A DNA stretch of 42,732 bases from Bacteriovoracales bacterium (GCA_026713835.1 JAPONP010000152.1:1-42732); one strand, 5' to 3'; positions 7,797 to 16,526 are shown, numbered from the stretch's first letter. Translations and numbers: made by a program. The notes: generated by a model from the sequence alone, not told the origin.

Positions 7797-9100
7797 TAGT
7801 AACGATAATACGACGGTTTAAAGGGGCCCTCTACGGGAATACCCAAATACTCGGCTTGCTTGGAGGAAAGTTGATCCAATACCACGCCCAAGCGCCCCAA
7901 ATGGTAGAAGGCCACCTTCTCATCCAATTTCTTGGGAAGCGTATAGACCTTGTTCTCGTACTTATGGGCATTTTCCCAAAGCTCGATTTGGGCCAAAACC
8001 TGATTGGTGAAGGAATTGCTCATGACGAAAGAGGCGTGGCCCGTGGCACATCCGAGGTTGACGAGACGCCCTTCGGCCAAGAGGATAATTCTTTTCCCGT
8101 CGGGGAAGGTGTAGAGATCCACCTGGGGCTTAATCTCTTCCCGCCGGATACCCGGCTCCGTATTGAGGTAAGAGGTGTTGATCTCGCTGTCAAAGTGGCC
8201 GATATTGCAGACGATGGCATGATCTTTCATCATCGCAAGATGTCTGGCATCAATAACGTCGATACAGCCCGTGGCCGTGACAAAGATATCGCCGATTTTG
8301 CCGGCCTTATCCATGCTCATCACTTCATAACCTTCCATGGCCGCCTGGAGGGCGCAGATGGGATCGACTTCCGTGATGATAACCCGACCGCCGAGACCCT
8401 GAAAGGATTGGGCACAGCCCTTTCCCACATCCCCGTATCCCGCAACGACACAAACCTTTCCTGCGATCATGACATCCGTGGCCCTCTTGATCCCATCGGC
8501 GAGGGATTCCCGGCAACCGTAAAGATTGTCGAATTTTGATTTGGTGACGGAATCATTCACATTGATGGCCGGGAGGGGCAAAGTCCCCTTTTTCATTCTC
8601 TCGTAGAGTCGGTGAACTCCCGTGGTGGTCTCTTCGGAAAGACCTTTGATTTCACCGACGAGATCGGCCCTTTTGTCCAAAACCATATTGGTCAAATCTC
8701 CCCCGTCGTCGAGGATCATATTGAGGGGACGACCGTCGGGCCACACGAGGGTTTGTTCGATACACCAATCAAACTCCTCCTCGGTCATCCCCTTCCAGGC
8801 GAAAACCGCTACCCCCCTTTTGGCCATGGCCGCAGCCGCATGGTCTTGGGTGGAGAAGATATTGCAAGAGGACCAACGGACTTCAGCCCCCAATTCCATC
8901 AGGGTTTCGATAAGGACAGCCGTCTGAATGGTCATGTGAAGGCAGCCGGCAATCCTGGCCCCACTCAGGGGGCGGGAATTTCCCAGTTCGGAGCGAAGGG
9001 CCATAAGGCCCGGCATTTCGGACTCGGCAATTTCGATCTCCTTTCGTCCCCAGTCGGCCAATGAAATGTCTTTGATTTTGTAGTCGTTATGATCGCTCAT
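7796..9100 (-). CDS. ahcY: Adenosylhomocysteinase (S-adenosylhomocysteine hydrolase)
   Basis: NAD-dependent enzyme of 434 residues that splits S-adenosylhomocysteine into adenosine and homocysteine in the methyl cycle. The NAD-binding loop GYGDVGKG is at 221-228. Substrate-domain signatures include [15 protein letters not shown] (77-91) and the HFDSEI and [11 protein letters not shown] segments, and the chain ends with the family's typical KPSYYRY. The start ATG 9100 has GAGAGGA upstream; the frame stays open to 9139 next to a repeat, but that extension has no ribosome site. The next gene downstream is rpiB. No SAH-riboswitch-like structure was recognised in the leader, which a family-A repeat interrupts. 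Confidence 0.96.
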   Translation of the reverse strand: MSDHNDYKIKDISLADWGRKEIEIAESEMPGLMALRSELGNSRPLSGARIAGCLHMTIQTAVLIETLMELGAEVRWSSCNIFSTQDHAAAAMAKRGVAVFAWKGMTEEEFDWCIEQTLVWPDGRPLNMILDDGGDLTNMVLDKRADLVGEIKGLSEETTTGVHRLYERMKKGTLPLPAINVNDSVTKSKFDNLYGCRESLADGIKRATDVMIAGKVCVVAGYGDVGKGCAQSFQGLGGRVIITEVDPICALQAAMEGYEVMSMDKAGKIGDIFVTATGCIDVIDARHLAMMKDHAIVCNIGHFDSEINTSYLNTEPGIRREEIKPQVDLYTFPDGKRIILLAEGRLVNLGCATGHASFVMSNSFTNQVLAQIELWENAHKYENKVYTLPKKLDEKVAFYHLGRLGVVLDQLSSKQAEYLGIPVEGPFKPSYYRY

Positions 9101-9140
9101 AAGGATCCTCTCTAAGGGTGTTTGAAAAATTTTTCCCATC

Positions 9141-9185
9141 TAAGAGCCTATCCCAAAACCACCTTCTATTGCAACCGGCTGCAAT
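9141..9185. repeat. Family-A element end between ahcY and miaB
   Basis: It begins TAAGAGCCTATCCCAAAACC and continues exactly as positions 1-25, ending with the ATTGCA / TGCAAT near-palindrome (9168-9185). After this the similarity to the element at 1-160 stops, so it is a solo end. It lies 41 bases upstream of the ahcY start and 67 upstream of the miaB start, so it may affect both promoters. Confidence 0.75.
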
Positions 9186-9251
9186 CGACCCCTCATCCTT
9201 GACCAGTGTTCTTTTAGCGGGCCCTCGACAATTCTTTGTGCAGGAGATAAA

Positions 9252-10724
9252 TTGGATGCCATGGATGTTTGCCCCCCCTCCCCTTCGGAACCTGCGCCCA
9301 TCACCTTCGGCGATCAAGTCTTTCCTCACCGGAAGGTCTTTTTTAAGACCTACGGTTGCCAGATGAACCATCACGATACGGAAAGGATGCTCTCTCACCT
9401 CAAAAGACTCAATTTCTACCCCACTGAAAATCGCAAGGAAGCGGATCTCATCCTCTTCAATAGTTGTGCCATTAGAGATTTGGCCAATCAAAAATTCTAC
9501 TCCCATGTGGGGGAAACCAAGGCGAACAAAGGGGGAAAAAAGGGGGTCAAGGTCGGAGTGGGGGGTTGTATTGCCCAGGTGGAGGGGAAGCGCCTTCTCA
9601 AGCGCTTCCCCCATGTGGATTTTGCCTTCGGCACGGACGTGATCGATTCCATCAATGATTTTGTCTATAGGGCCTATAGCGGAGAGGACAAATTTTCCGT
9701 GACCACTTGGGATAGAGCGAGCGATTACTCCATCGAAACCAAGATCACCCACGGCCAACCCCTGGCCTTCGTCAATATCATCAAAGGTTGCGATAAGTTT
9801 TGCTCCTATTGCATCGTTCCCTTCACCAGGGGAAGGGAAAAATCGAGAACCATCGCCGAGGTGGAAGACGATGTGAGGCGGTTGGTGGAGTGCCATGGAG
9901 TTCAGGGCATCACTTTGCTCGGGCAAAATGTAAACTCTTTTGGCAAAGAACATCGCGAATCCCTGGCCGATCTTATCCGTCGCCTCGATAGGATCGAAGG
10001 CCTAGAGATCATCCGCTATACGACCTCCCATCCCTACGATATGGGTGATGACCTCATTGCGGCCCATGGGGAGTGTCATAAATTGGCCGATCACGTTCAC
10101 CTTCCCGTGCAAAGCGGCTCCAATACGGTTCTGGCGAGAATGCTCCGGGAATACACGGTGGAGCATTTCTTGAGCCTTTGCGACAAACTCCGTAAGGCCA
10201 ACCCCAATCTCACCCTTTCTACGGACATCATCGTGGGTTTCCCCAATGAGACGCAAGAGGAGTACCGAGACACCTTGGCCCTTTTGGATCGAGGGAAATT
10301 CGATTTTATCTACGCCTATACCTTTTCTCCCAGGAAAGGAACAAAGGCCGCCCGAATGAACGATTCCCTAAGCGACGAGGAGAGGGGACGGAGGTTAAGG
10401 GAATTGCAAAAGCATCAACTCCGCATTCAAGAAAACCTTAGAAAACCTCTCGTGGGGAAAGTTTTTCGCATTCTCGTGGAAAAAAAGGGTGTGATGAATG
10501 GGGTTGAAAGGTGGCAAGGAAGGAGCAACTGTATGCGCATCGTTCATATCGATCCTCCCCAAAGAAACGATGTCACTACGACTTTTGCAACTTCCGATCT
10601 TGAGTGGCATTGGGTGGATGTGGAGGTCACATCATCCACGGCCCTTTCTTGTCGGGGGAGGTTGCTTAAAGATTACGGCAAGACATTGCCTTCGGGATTG
10701 TCGGCCAAAATCTTATCGGCGTAA
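9252..10724 (+). CDS. miaB: tRNA-2-methylthio-N6-dimethylallyladenosine synthase
   Basis: Radical-SAM methylthiotransferase of 490 residues that acts on i6A37 of tRNAs. The N-terminal UPF0004 domain carries three cluster cysteines: TYGCQMN (Cys36), CAIRDLANQ and GGCIAQ. The radical-SAM motif GCDKFCSYCIVP supplies the CxxxCxxC cluster; LPVQSGSNTVLARM and STDIIVGFPNET follow, then a C-terminal TRAM region. MiaB is preferred to RimO because of the CAIRDLANQ and TYGCQMN forms. The start is TTG 9252, five bases after AGGAG (9242-9246); ATG 9261 is also possible but its spacing is longer. Its 3' end overlaps the convergent glycosyltransferase by 52 bases. Confidence 0.94.
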   Translation: MDAMDVCPPSPSEPAPITFGDQVFPHRKVFFKTYGCQMNHHDTERMLSHLKRLNFYPTENRKEADLILFNSCAIRDLANQKFYSHVGETKANKGGKKGVKVGVGGCIAQVEGKRLLKRFPHVDFAFGTDVIDSINDFVYRAYSGEDKFSVTTWDRASDYSIETKITHGQPLAFVNIIKGCDKFCSYCIVPFTRGREKSRTIAEVEDDVRRLVECHGVQGITLLGQNVNSFGKEHRESLADLIRRLDRIEGLEIIRYTTSHPYDMGDDLIAAHGECHKLADHVHLPVQSGSNTVLARMLREYTVEHFLSLCDKLRKANPNLTLSTDIIVGFPNETQEEYRDTLALLDRGKFDFIYAYTFSPRKGTKAARMNDSLSDEERGRRLRELQKHQLRIQENLRKPLVGKVFRILVEKKGVMNGVERWQGRSNCMRIVHIDPPQRNDVTTTFATSDLEWHWVDVEVTSSTALSCRGRLLKDYGKTLPSGLSAKILSA

Positions 10725-11737
10725 CCCGCCTCCCTTCTCCTTTTGTTCCCCATAAGGCCACATAAAAATCCAAGCCCATAGCTTAGGTGAATGAGAACCA
10801 CCAGGGGAAGAACCCAAAGGGAAACGGACATTTTTTTTGTCCGAATCCCGGCGTGGGCGAATGTCAAAAGGACATGACCTCCGTAGAGAAGGAGGGGGAC
10901 AAAAATCCCTAGGGGGAGGCGTGCCCACGAGAGAACGGCAAAGGCCGAAAGGAACACGAGATAGAGGACAAGGGCCGGGGGGATCAGGAACAGAGGGTGG
11001 AAAAGGCCTTGAAATTCGAGGATACTCTTTATCCTATAAACGCCGCTTAAAAAAGTCGATTGAATGACCTTGGAAATACGATCCTTTTTGAAATGATAAA
11101 CATAGAGCTTGGGATCATAGACGATCTTTTTTTGGCCTCTTTTAAGTTCAGAAAGTAAGACGTTTTCTTCATTTCGGTAATAGAGATCATTAAAGCGAAG
11201 GCCCTCCTCAAAAATCTCTCTTTTTATCCAGAGATGGCACAAAATCAATTCATGTTCATCTCCTTTTCTCAAAGAACCGCTTTGGTGGTGGCGATGATGG
11301 GTGTGTCCGGTGACAAGTGGATGGGATTGGCAAAAGGAGTAGGCCTTTTGAAAGGAGCTTTCAGCGGGATATCCCATTTCGGGGCCCCCCAACACATCCG
11401 GCCCATGAGTATTCAGGGTTTTTAAGGCCTTGGTCAAATAATGTTTGGGCAATCTCACATCGTCGTCTAAAAAGAGGAGCCAATCTCCGCGAGCTTTTTC
11501 AACGGCCTTATTTCTGGCATGGGCTGGACTCTTTTGAGCGCAGTGCAAGATCACAAGGCGTTTATCCCGAAGGCCCTCGAGATAGATTTTGGTTTTTTCA
11601 TCATCGCCGTTTATAATGAACAAAACTTCTATGGAATCAAAAGGGTCAAGTTCTTCCATCCTTTGCGCAAGACTTGACCAAAGTTTTCTAAGAAGTGTGG
11701 TGCGTTTGAATGTGGGGACGATGATTGAAAGTTTCAA
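10673..11737 (-). CDS. Family 2 glycosyltransferase with C-terminal membrane helices
   Basis: Inverting GT-A glycosyltransferase of 354 residues. The N-terminus is the GT2 signature (KLSIIVPTFKR), followed by AHARNKAVEKARGDW and the metal/nucleotide-sugar motif FLDDDV. After about residue 245 there are three or four hydrophobic segments, so the enzyme is probably anchored in the inner membrane. It begins with TTG 11737, only 14 bases from the start of the divergent HprK-like gene, so the promoters must lie within the opposing genes or within that tiny gap. Context points to a surface polysaccharide or glycan. Substrate unknown. Confidence 0.85.
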   Translation of the reverse strand: MKLSIIVPTFKRTTLLRKLWSSLAQRMEELDPFDSIEVLFIINGDDEKTKIYLEGLRDKRLVILHCAQKSPAHARNKAVEKARGDWLLFLDDDVRLPKHYLTKALKTLNTHGPDVLGGPEMGYPAESSFQKAYSFCQSHPLVTGHTHHRHHQSGSLRKGDEHELILCHLWIKREIFEEGLRFNDLYYRNEENVLLSELKRGQKKIVYDPKLYVYHFKKDRISKVIQSTFLSGVYRIKSILEFQGLFHPLFLIPPALVLYLVFLSAFAVLSWARLPLGIFVPLLLYGGHVLLTFAHAGIRTKKMSVSLWVLPLVVLIHLSYGLGFLCGLMGNKRRREAGYADKILADNPEGNVLP

Positions 11738-11751
11738 GGGGTGGGCCCGAC

Positions 11752-12765
11752 ATGGGAAATCATCTTTATTTTAATTTCTACGGTGTCTGGGCCCATGTGG
11801 ATTCTCCCTGCCCCGAACTGCTCCAAAGGATTGAGTTGGATTTTTCCCATTTCCACTCCCCTCATCTTCTCCCAAAAAGGCCCCATTATCAATTTTATTG
11901 CGAAAAATCGGCCCCTCCATGGCCCAAAATTCCGGCCCTTGCGGTGAGTTTCCAGTCGCCGGGCTCCATGACTTATGATCGAGGGACAAAGAGATATAAC
12001 GATTATTACGGCAAGGCCCTTTCCATCTACGACTACGAGATGGAGGAAGGAAAAATCTATGCTAAGGATTTAGAAAGACTCCACGAAATCTCCTATTTGA
12101 TGATTTTGTCGCGAGTGGGAAAGAGACTCGATATGATGGGAATGCACAAAGTTCACGCCTTTGGCATCATCAAAAATCGAACGGCCCTTTTAGGAATCAT
12201 GCCCATGAAGGGAGGCAAGAGTACTCATTTTTTGGAATTTATAAAATGCCCAAAGGTTTCGATTCTTTCCGATGACACCCCTTTGGTTTCTCGCATGGGA
12301 AAAGTGTTGCCCTTTCCCATTCGAGTGGGGCTTGAGGAGGGAAATCGGATCGATGCTGTAAATGAAGCCTTTGTTTACCAACTCAACCGACAACATTACG
12401 GGAAAAAAACGCTCGTTTCTATGAAAGGCATCCCCAATCCCGTGGGAGGAGATTACGATAGGCTCATTCTCATAAAAGGGGTTCGATTTAACGGGCCTGG
12501 ATGTGAGATTAAAAAATTATCTAAATGGTCCATGGGAATTGAACTTTTCAAATTTCAAGTCATCGGATGGGGGCTTCCCGTGATTTTTGAATACTTTTGG
12601 GAAAGTGGAGTCTTGGATTTTGCAAGAAAGTCTAAAATCGCCCTTTCCCGTCTTTTGGCATCCATCCTTTTATTATGGAGATCGAAAACCTATACTGTCT
12701 TTTTGGGTACAGATCCTCAAAAAAATGTCGAGGTCATAAGTGAGAGGCTTTTAAAACATGAATGA
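11752..12765 (+). CDS. HPr-kinase-like (HprK-related) protein
   Basis: A 337-residue protein resembling the C-terminal kinase domain of HPr kinase/phosphorylase. A P-loop GIMPMKGGKST lies at 148-158, followed by ILSDDTPLV (an acidic pair, as in HprK). The N-terminal 130 residues are specific to this protein. HprK-related kinases occur in peptide-modifying clusters such as lasso peptides, where some phosphorylate a precursor Ser; that is known of the family, not shown here. The start is ATG 11752 after AAGGGG; a TTG at 11725 is open but would overlap the divergent glycosyltransferase. Its stop overlaps the ABC-2 permease start by eight bases. No HPr/PTS gene is present, so a role in sugar regulation is unlikely. 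Confidence 0.72.
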   Translation: MGNHLYFNFYGVWAHVDSPCPELLQRIELDFSHFHSPHLLPKRPHYQFYCEKSAPPWPKIPALAVSFQSPGSMTYDRGTKRYNDYYGKALSIYDYEMEEGKIYAKDLERLHEISYLMILSRVGKRLDMMGMHKVHAFGIIKNRTALLGIMPMKGGKSTHFLEFIKCPKVSILSDDTPLVSRMGKVLPFPIRVGLEEGNRIDAVNEAFVYQLNRQHYGKKTLVSMKGIPNPVGGDYDRLILIKGVRFNGPGCEIKKLSKWSMGIELFKFQVIGWGLPVIFEYFWESGVLDFARKSKIALSRLLASILLLWRSKTYTVFLGTDPQKNVEVISERLLKHE

Positions 12766-13528
12766 TTTTCGCAAACTCTTTTGGGCCCAGGTTCCCTATC
12801 TCACTTTGGCCAATATGAAGTCTAGATATCGCAAGACATTTGCCGGATTTATTTGGGTGGTGATGAATCCCATCCTCCTCTATGGGGCCCAAAGTTTGGC
12901 CTTCAAAACTTTTTTGCGCCTAGAGCTTCCAAATTTTTTCACTTATCTACTCGCCGGTCTTTTGCCTTGGATTTTTATCATCCAGACGGCGGATATGGCC
13001 ACACCGCTTTTAGTCACCAACGGCCATTTTCTCAAGGCCATGAAAGTTCACCCTCTCGTTCTCCTTTTGTCTCAAGTTTTGGATAATTTCATCAATTTCT
13101 CTTTCGCCTTTATCATCCTTCTCATTCCCGTATGCTTTGCGGATGGAGTCTCATGGCATGGACTTTTTTTCCTTCCCATAGGTCTCTTCATTCTGATTTC
13201 CGGAGTGATCGGAATGAGTTGGCTTTTGGCCATCCTTAATATCTTTTATCGGGATGTTCGCTATGTGGTGAGCTTTCTCACGGGGGTCATGTTTTTCTTG
13301 ACCCCCATCTTCTATCCGGTGAGTTACATCCCCGAAAAATACCGTTGGATGGTGAGCATCAATCCTTTTTACAATCTTATTCAACCCGTTCGTTCGACTC
13401 TCTACCAATTTGACTTGGAAAATATGCTCAAGGCCTTTGGCATCGGACTTGGATGGTCCGGAGGGCTTCTCCTTTTAGGGGCCCTTTATTGGAAGAAGAA
13501 AAAGAATGTGATTTATTACCATATCTAA
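12758..13528 (+). CDS. ABC-2 type polysaccharide/teichoic-acid exporter permease (Wzm/TagG-like)
   Basis: Inner-membrane permease of 256 residues with six hydrophobic helices. The N-terminus (LTLANMKSRYRKTFAGFIWV) and the IFYRDVRYVV and FYPVSYIPEKYR segments are typical of O-antigen/teichoic-acid ABC exporters. It pairs with the ATPase 15 bases downstream and overlaps the HprK-like gene upstream. The exported molecule would be a lipid-linked glycan if it behaves like Wzm; the flanking peptidase and ATP-grasp genes leave a peptide or modified polymer open. Confidence 0.87.
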   Translation: MNDFRKLFWAQVPYLTLANMKSRYRKTFAGFIWVVMNPILLYGAQSLAFKTFLRLELPNFFTYLLAGLLPWIFIIQTADMATPLLVTNGHFLKAMKVHPLVLLLSQVLDNFINFSFAFIILLIPVCFADGVSWHGLFFLPIGLFILISGVIGMSWLLAILNIFYRDVRYVVSFLTGVMFFLTPIFYPVSYIPEKYRWMVSINPFYNLIQPVRSTLYQFDLENMLKAFGIGLGWSGGLLLLGALYWKKKKNVIYYHI

Positions 13529-13543
13529 ATTTAAAGGATTAAC

Positions 13544-14302
13544 GTGCCCGATACTATCTTACAGATTCAAAACCTCAATTTAAAATACGAATTGGAATTT
13601 CATCGTAGTGATTCTGTGCGAGATATTTTTGTTGGAATGATTAAAAATCCACTGCAAATGTTGTTTGGGGACAAGGATGTTTTCCACATTATCAAAGATT
13701 TTAATTTGAATTTGAAAAGAGGGGAAAGACTTGGAATTATCGGTGTCAATGGGACGGGTAAGACTTCCCTTTGTCGCTGTATCGCAGGAATGTTACGACC
13801 CGAATCCGGGGAAATCACTATCAAGGGGCAAATGAGATCCATCTTTGATACAAATATCGGCATCCAACCCGAATTGACGGGTAAAGAAAATGCGATATTA
13901 CTTGCCCGCTTTATTTTTCCGGAAGCCAAAAGCGATGAGTTAAAAGAGATCGTTCGCGAATCCTTGGAATTTAGTGAGCTTGGAAAGTTTTTGGATATGC
14001 CATTTAAAAACTATTCAAAGGGTATGCAGGCCAAGCTAGGCCTTTCTCTCATTACGGCAAAACCTACGGATTTATTGATTTTGGATGAGGTTTTTGATGG
14101 TGCAGATCATTTTTTCCAGCAAAAAATATCTCAAAGAACATTGGAGATGATAGAAAAATCCGGTGCCGTTATCTTTGTTTCTCACAATTTTTCACAGCTT
14201 GAGGCGGTTTGCAATAGAATGATTGTCATGGAAAAACAAAACATTCTTTACGACGGCAATGTTTTAAAAGGGATTGAATATTACAAATCCCTAAAACGAT
14301 GA
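13544..14302 (+). CDS. Wzt/TagH-like ABC exporter ATPase
   Basis: ATPase of 252 residues for the Wzm-like permease. Walker A is GVNGTGKTS (67-75), the signature is YSKGMQAKL (157-165), Walker B is LLILDE (177-182), and the switch histidine is in FVSHNFSQLEAV. The degenerate signature YSKGM is characteristic of the O-antigen/teichoic-acid subfamily. It ends right after the nucleotide-binding domain, so it lacks the carbohydrate-binding C-terminal domain of classic Wzt. The GTG start follows AAAGGA. Neighbours on both sides are tightly spaced. Confidence 0.9.
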   Translation: MPDTILQIQNLNLKYELEFHRSDSVRDIFVGMIKNPLQMLFGDKDVFHIIKDFNLNLKRGERLGIIGVNGTGKTSLCRCIAGMLRPESGEITIKGQMRSIFDTNIGIQPELTGKENAILLARFIFPEAKSDELKEIVRESLEFSELGKFLDMPFKNYSKGMQAKLGLSLITAKPTDLLILDEVFDGADHFFQQKISQRTLEMIEKSGAVIFVSHNFSQLEAVCNRMIVMEKQNILYDGNVLKGIEYYKSLKR

Positions 14303-14306
14303 AATA

Positions 14307-14696
14307 GTGAAATTGAGTGATGACGAGTTCTGGCTTCACCAAAAAAGAATCAAACGTGGCGATCATATCAACATAGAAATCGTATCCGAGAGTATGTCTC
14401 CTTTGATAAATAAAGGGGACATACTTCGAGTCCGTCATAAAAAGCTCTTTTCCCCTTTTGATATAGTCGTCTATCGCCATATTGACGGAACCCTTATTTG
14501 TCACTATATATGGGAAAGATCAAGGCTGGATCAAAAGACTTGGCTACTTCGTTCCATTAAGGGAACGGCTTTTGATCTACCTGTACGAGAGAATCAGATA
14601 TTGGGCCATATCACCCATAAAAAAATAGGCCTTAAAATGAAGATCGCTATTTTTTTAAAATTATTTGCCCTTAAAGTAAAAAGAGGACTCCTTTGA
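14307..14696 (+). CDS. S24/S26-type peptidase, Ser-His (SipW/Sec11-like) signal-peptidase fold
   Basis: A 129-residue protein with the signal-peptidase/LexA-type core: VSESMSPLINKGD puts the nucleophile at Ser29. Where bacterial signal peptidase I has Lys, this protein has ICHYI with His66, followed by a KGTAFD segment (Asp90). That is the arrangement of the SipW/Sec11 branch; this comparison is inference. There is no N-terminal membrane anchor, only a hydrophobic-basic C-terminal tail. In a cluster with an exporter it may mature a peptide or protein substrate. The GTG start lies five bases after the ATPase stop, and its TGA overlaps the next TTG start. Confidence 0.65.
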   Translation: MKLSDDEFWLHQKRIKRGDHINIEIVSESMSPLINKGDILRVRHKKLFSPFDIVVYRHIDGTLICHYIWERSRLDQKTWLLRSIKGTAFDLPVRENQILGHITHKKIGLKMKIAIFLKLFALKVKRGLL

Positions 14697-15670
14697 AAGT
14701 AATACATATTCTTTTCATCGACCCTCTCGAAAAACTATCCATTCAAAAAGACGGCACTTTGCTTTTGGCCCATACTTTAAGTGAAATGGGACGCAAGGTT
14801 TATCTCCTCTTTGAAGATGATTTTTATATCCTGTCAAATACCCCTCCCAAAGTTAGAGTCTTTGAGTTTACCTCTCGCTTGGAAAAGAGTAGTTTTCATC
14901 TTTCTTCCTTTTCCCTATCAAATGAAAAAACCCTTTCACTTGGGCAAGATGTTATATTTCATATTCGCCTTGATCCGCCTTTTGACGGGCGCTATTTAAA
15001 ATATCTATGGATGATAGACTTCCTTAAAAATTTTGGAGTAAAATTCTTCAATGACCCTCGAGGAATTTTATTCTTTAATGAAAAGATTTCGAGTTTCTTA
15101 TCCAATTCCTCTCTTCCCTCCTATATAGGGCGCTCTTTTAAAGAATTATTGACCTTTACAAATGATTTAAAAGAGCAGGGATTTACCGATTTGATGCTCA
15201 AGCCACTTGACCTCTATCAAGGCATGGGAATAGAAAAGGTTTCCTTAGAGGATCAATCATTTCTCAAAGAGGCCTTTCAAAAAAAAGTGAAGGCCTCTCA
15301 TTCCCCCGTTCTCGCTCAACCTTTTCTGAAAAAGATCAAAGAGGGGGAGGTTCGGGCCGTCTTTTTTGGAAAGAGGATCTTGGGTACTATTCTTAAAATT
15401 CCTCCCGAAGGATCGTTCTTGGCCAATATCGCTCAAGGGGCCTCTTGCTCTGCTATAGAACTCCCCGAAGAGATTGCACAAGAATGTTCTAAGATCGGTG
15501 ACGCCCTTCTCCCTTATGGGCTTTATTGGTTGGCCTACGATATCCTGGACGGCCATATCAATGAAGTCAACGTCACTTGTCCCGGACTCTTGGTGGAGGT
15601 TTCTTGCGCCCTCAAACGCAACCTGGCCTTGGATTTGGTACAAGAAATGGAAAAGGTCGTTTTAGGATAG
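14693..15670 (+). CDS. Glutathione-synthetase-like (GshB family) ATP-grasp ligase
   Basis: ATP-grasp carboxylate-amine ligase of 325 residues, close to GshB (about 315) in length and motif order: the N-terminal FIDPLEK, IRLDPPFDGRY, FNDPRGILFFNEK, LKPLD, AQPFLKKIKEGEVR, then GSFLANIAQGA (cf. the glycine-rich GshB loop) and the metal-binding INEVNVTCPG. No gshA is in the window, so it may instead join an amino acid to a product of this export cluster. The start is TTG 14693 with AGAGGA six bases upstream, overlapping the peptidase stop. The final codons and TAG fall in a family-A-like repeat (15659-15677) that also holds the stop of the convergent lipoprotein gene. Confidence 0.8.
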   Translation: MKVIHILFIDPLEKLSIQKDGTLLLAHTLSEMGRKVYLLFEDDFYILSNTPPKVRVFEFTSRLEKSSFHLSSFSLSNEKTLSLGQDVIFHIRLDPPFDGRYLKYLWMIDFLKNFGVKFFNDPRGILFFNEKISSFLSNSSLPSYIGRSFKELLTFTNDLKEQGFTDLMLKPLDLYQGMGIEKVSLEDQSFLKEAFQKKVKASHSPVLAQPFLKKIKEGEVRAVFFGKRILGTILKIPPEGSFLANIAQGASCSAIELPEEIAQECSKIGDALLPYGLYWLAYDILDGHINEVNVTCPGLLVEVSCALKRNLALDLVQEMEKVVLG

Positions 15671-15677
15671 GCCCTTA
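15659..15677. repeat. Family-A-like repeat end at two convergent stop codons
   Basis: GTTTTAGGATAGGCCCTTA resembles the family-A end at 16665-16684 with about three mismatches. It supplies TAG to the GshB-like gene (plus) and TAA to the lipoprotein gene (minus). The similarity is short, so some doubt remains. Confidence 0.5.
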
Positions 15678-16526
15678 TCTTGGAATATCTTTTGTTTCGT
15701 CCGTGGCCAAATGAAGTTGAATACCCCAACAAGAGGCATTGCTTCGTCCATTGTAACCACTCCGAGATCCCCAAACGCTGGTATTGGCTTCGGGACAATC
15801 TCCTCTCGTGCGATAGATGCAATCGTAGTTCCAACGAACATCATGTATTTGGAGAACAAATGGTTCTGAGGGACTGTTTCTTGGGATGGATGTGAATTGA
15901 AGAACTTCCGAACACTCCCCCACCTTTACATTATTAAATGTCAACTCTTGCAAAGGGGCCGAGGAATTTTTGCCTCGAATGGAGACTTTGAGAGAAAGTC
16001 TGGTGTAATCAAATCTATTTTTACATTCTTCGTATTTCGTTCGACGCTTCCATTGTTGCTCTAAGGCCCTGTCAAGTCTTCCTTTTGGAGGGGCCGATTC
16101 AGCTAAAACCCTAAGATGAATCCTGGAATCTGAAACCAATATCCCCTGAGTCGCATTACTTTCTCTCATATGCTTTCGAGAGTCCCATTGAGGTGTGCTA
16201 CTCGAGCCATTTCCGGCCCCCTTAGCACTCAATCGATAATAGTCTATAACCTGATCTGCATCGGCCACACCTCGTTTTGTACAATTTTGGGTCGAAGACC
16301 CTGTGGTCTGTACGGTTTTGGGGGCGGGCAATGGATCGTTCGGGTCGGGATCAGTCGGATTTGTGGGGTCGGTGGGGTTCGTGGGGTCGGTGGGGTTCGT
16401 AGGATCCGTTGGGTTGCTGGGGTCAGTAGGGTTCTCGGAACTGTAGTTATTGACCGTTTTTCGCGAAGGGATACAACTATTCGTTATAAAAAAGATGGAC
16501 AATATGATTATTTTAAATAACTTCAA
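15675..16526 (-). CDS. Predicted lipoprotein with Asn-Pro-Thr-Asp-Pro-Thr repeats
   Basis: Lipoprotein of 283 residues. The signal peptide ends at ITNSC (lipid-anchored Cys18). Residues about 34-66 are tandem copies of NPTDPT, a rigid Pro-rich stalk that would hold the C-terminal domain away from the membrane. The domain after residue 70 is basic and contains several Cys that could form disulfides. No family is recognised. It converges on the GshB-like gene with four bases between the stops. The repeat unit is exactly 18 bp in places, so stalk length may vary by slippage. Confidence 0.75.
   Translation of the reverse strand: MKLFKIIILSIFFITNSCIPSRKTVNNYSSENPTDPSNPTDPTNPTDPTNPTDPTNPTDPDPNDPLPAPKTVQTTGSSTQNCTKRGVADADQVIDYYRLSAKGAGNGSSSTPQWDSRKHMRESNATQGILVSDSRIHLRVLAESAPPKGRLDRALEQQWKRRTKYEECKNRFDYTRLSLKVSIRGKNSSAPLQELTFNNVKVGECSEVLQFTSIPRNSPSEPFVLQIHDVRWNYDCIYRTRGDCPEANTSVWGSRSGYNGRSNASCWGIQLHLATDETKDIPR
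16335..16440. repeat. 18-bp tandem repeat encoding the lipoprotein stalk
   Basis: On the plus strand the unit reads approximately GTCGGTGGGGTTCGTGGG. Two or more near-perfect units are flanked by degenerate copies. It encodes the NPTDPT stalk of the lipoprotein on the minus strand. Confidence 0.8.

Noticed and set aside
9101-9139. Thirteen-residue N-terminal extension of ahcY
   Set aside because: The upstream ATG abuts the repeat and lacks a ribosome site, whereas ATG 9100 has GAGAGGA and matches family length.
9101-9250. SAH riboswitch upstream of ahcY
   Set aside because: The leader is short and interrupted by a family-A end; no recognisable riboswitch helices or conserved bases were found.
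14693-15670. Housekeeping glutathione synthetase
   Set aside because: Not excluded, but no gshA is present and the gene is coupled to an export cluster, so only family membership is claimed.
16335-16440. CRISPR-like array
   Set aside because: The repeats are directly adjacent 18-bp coding units for NPTDPT, without spacers.
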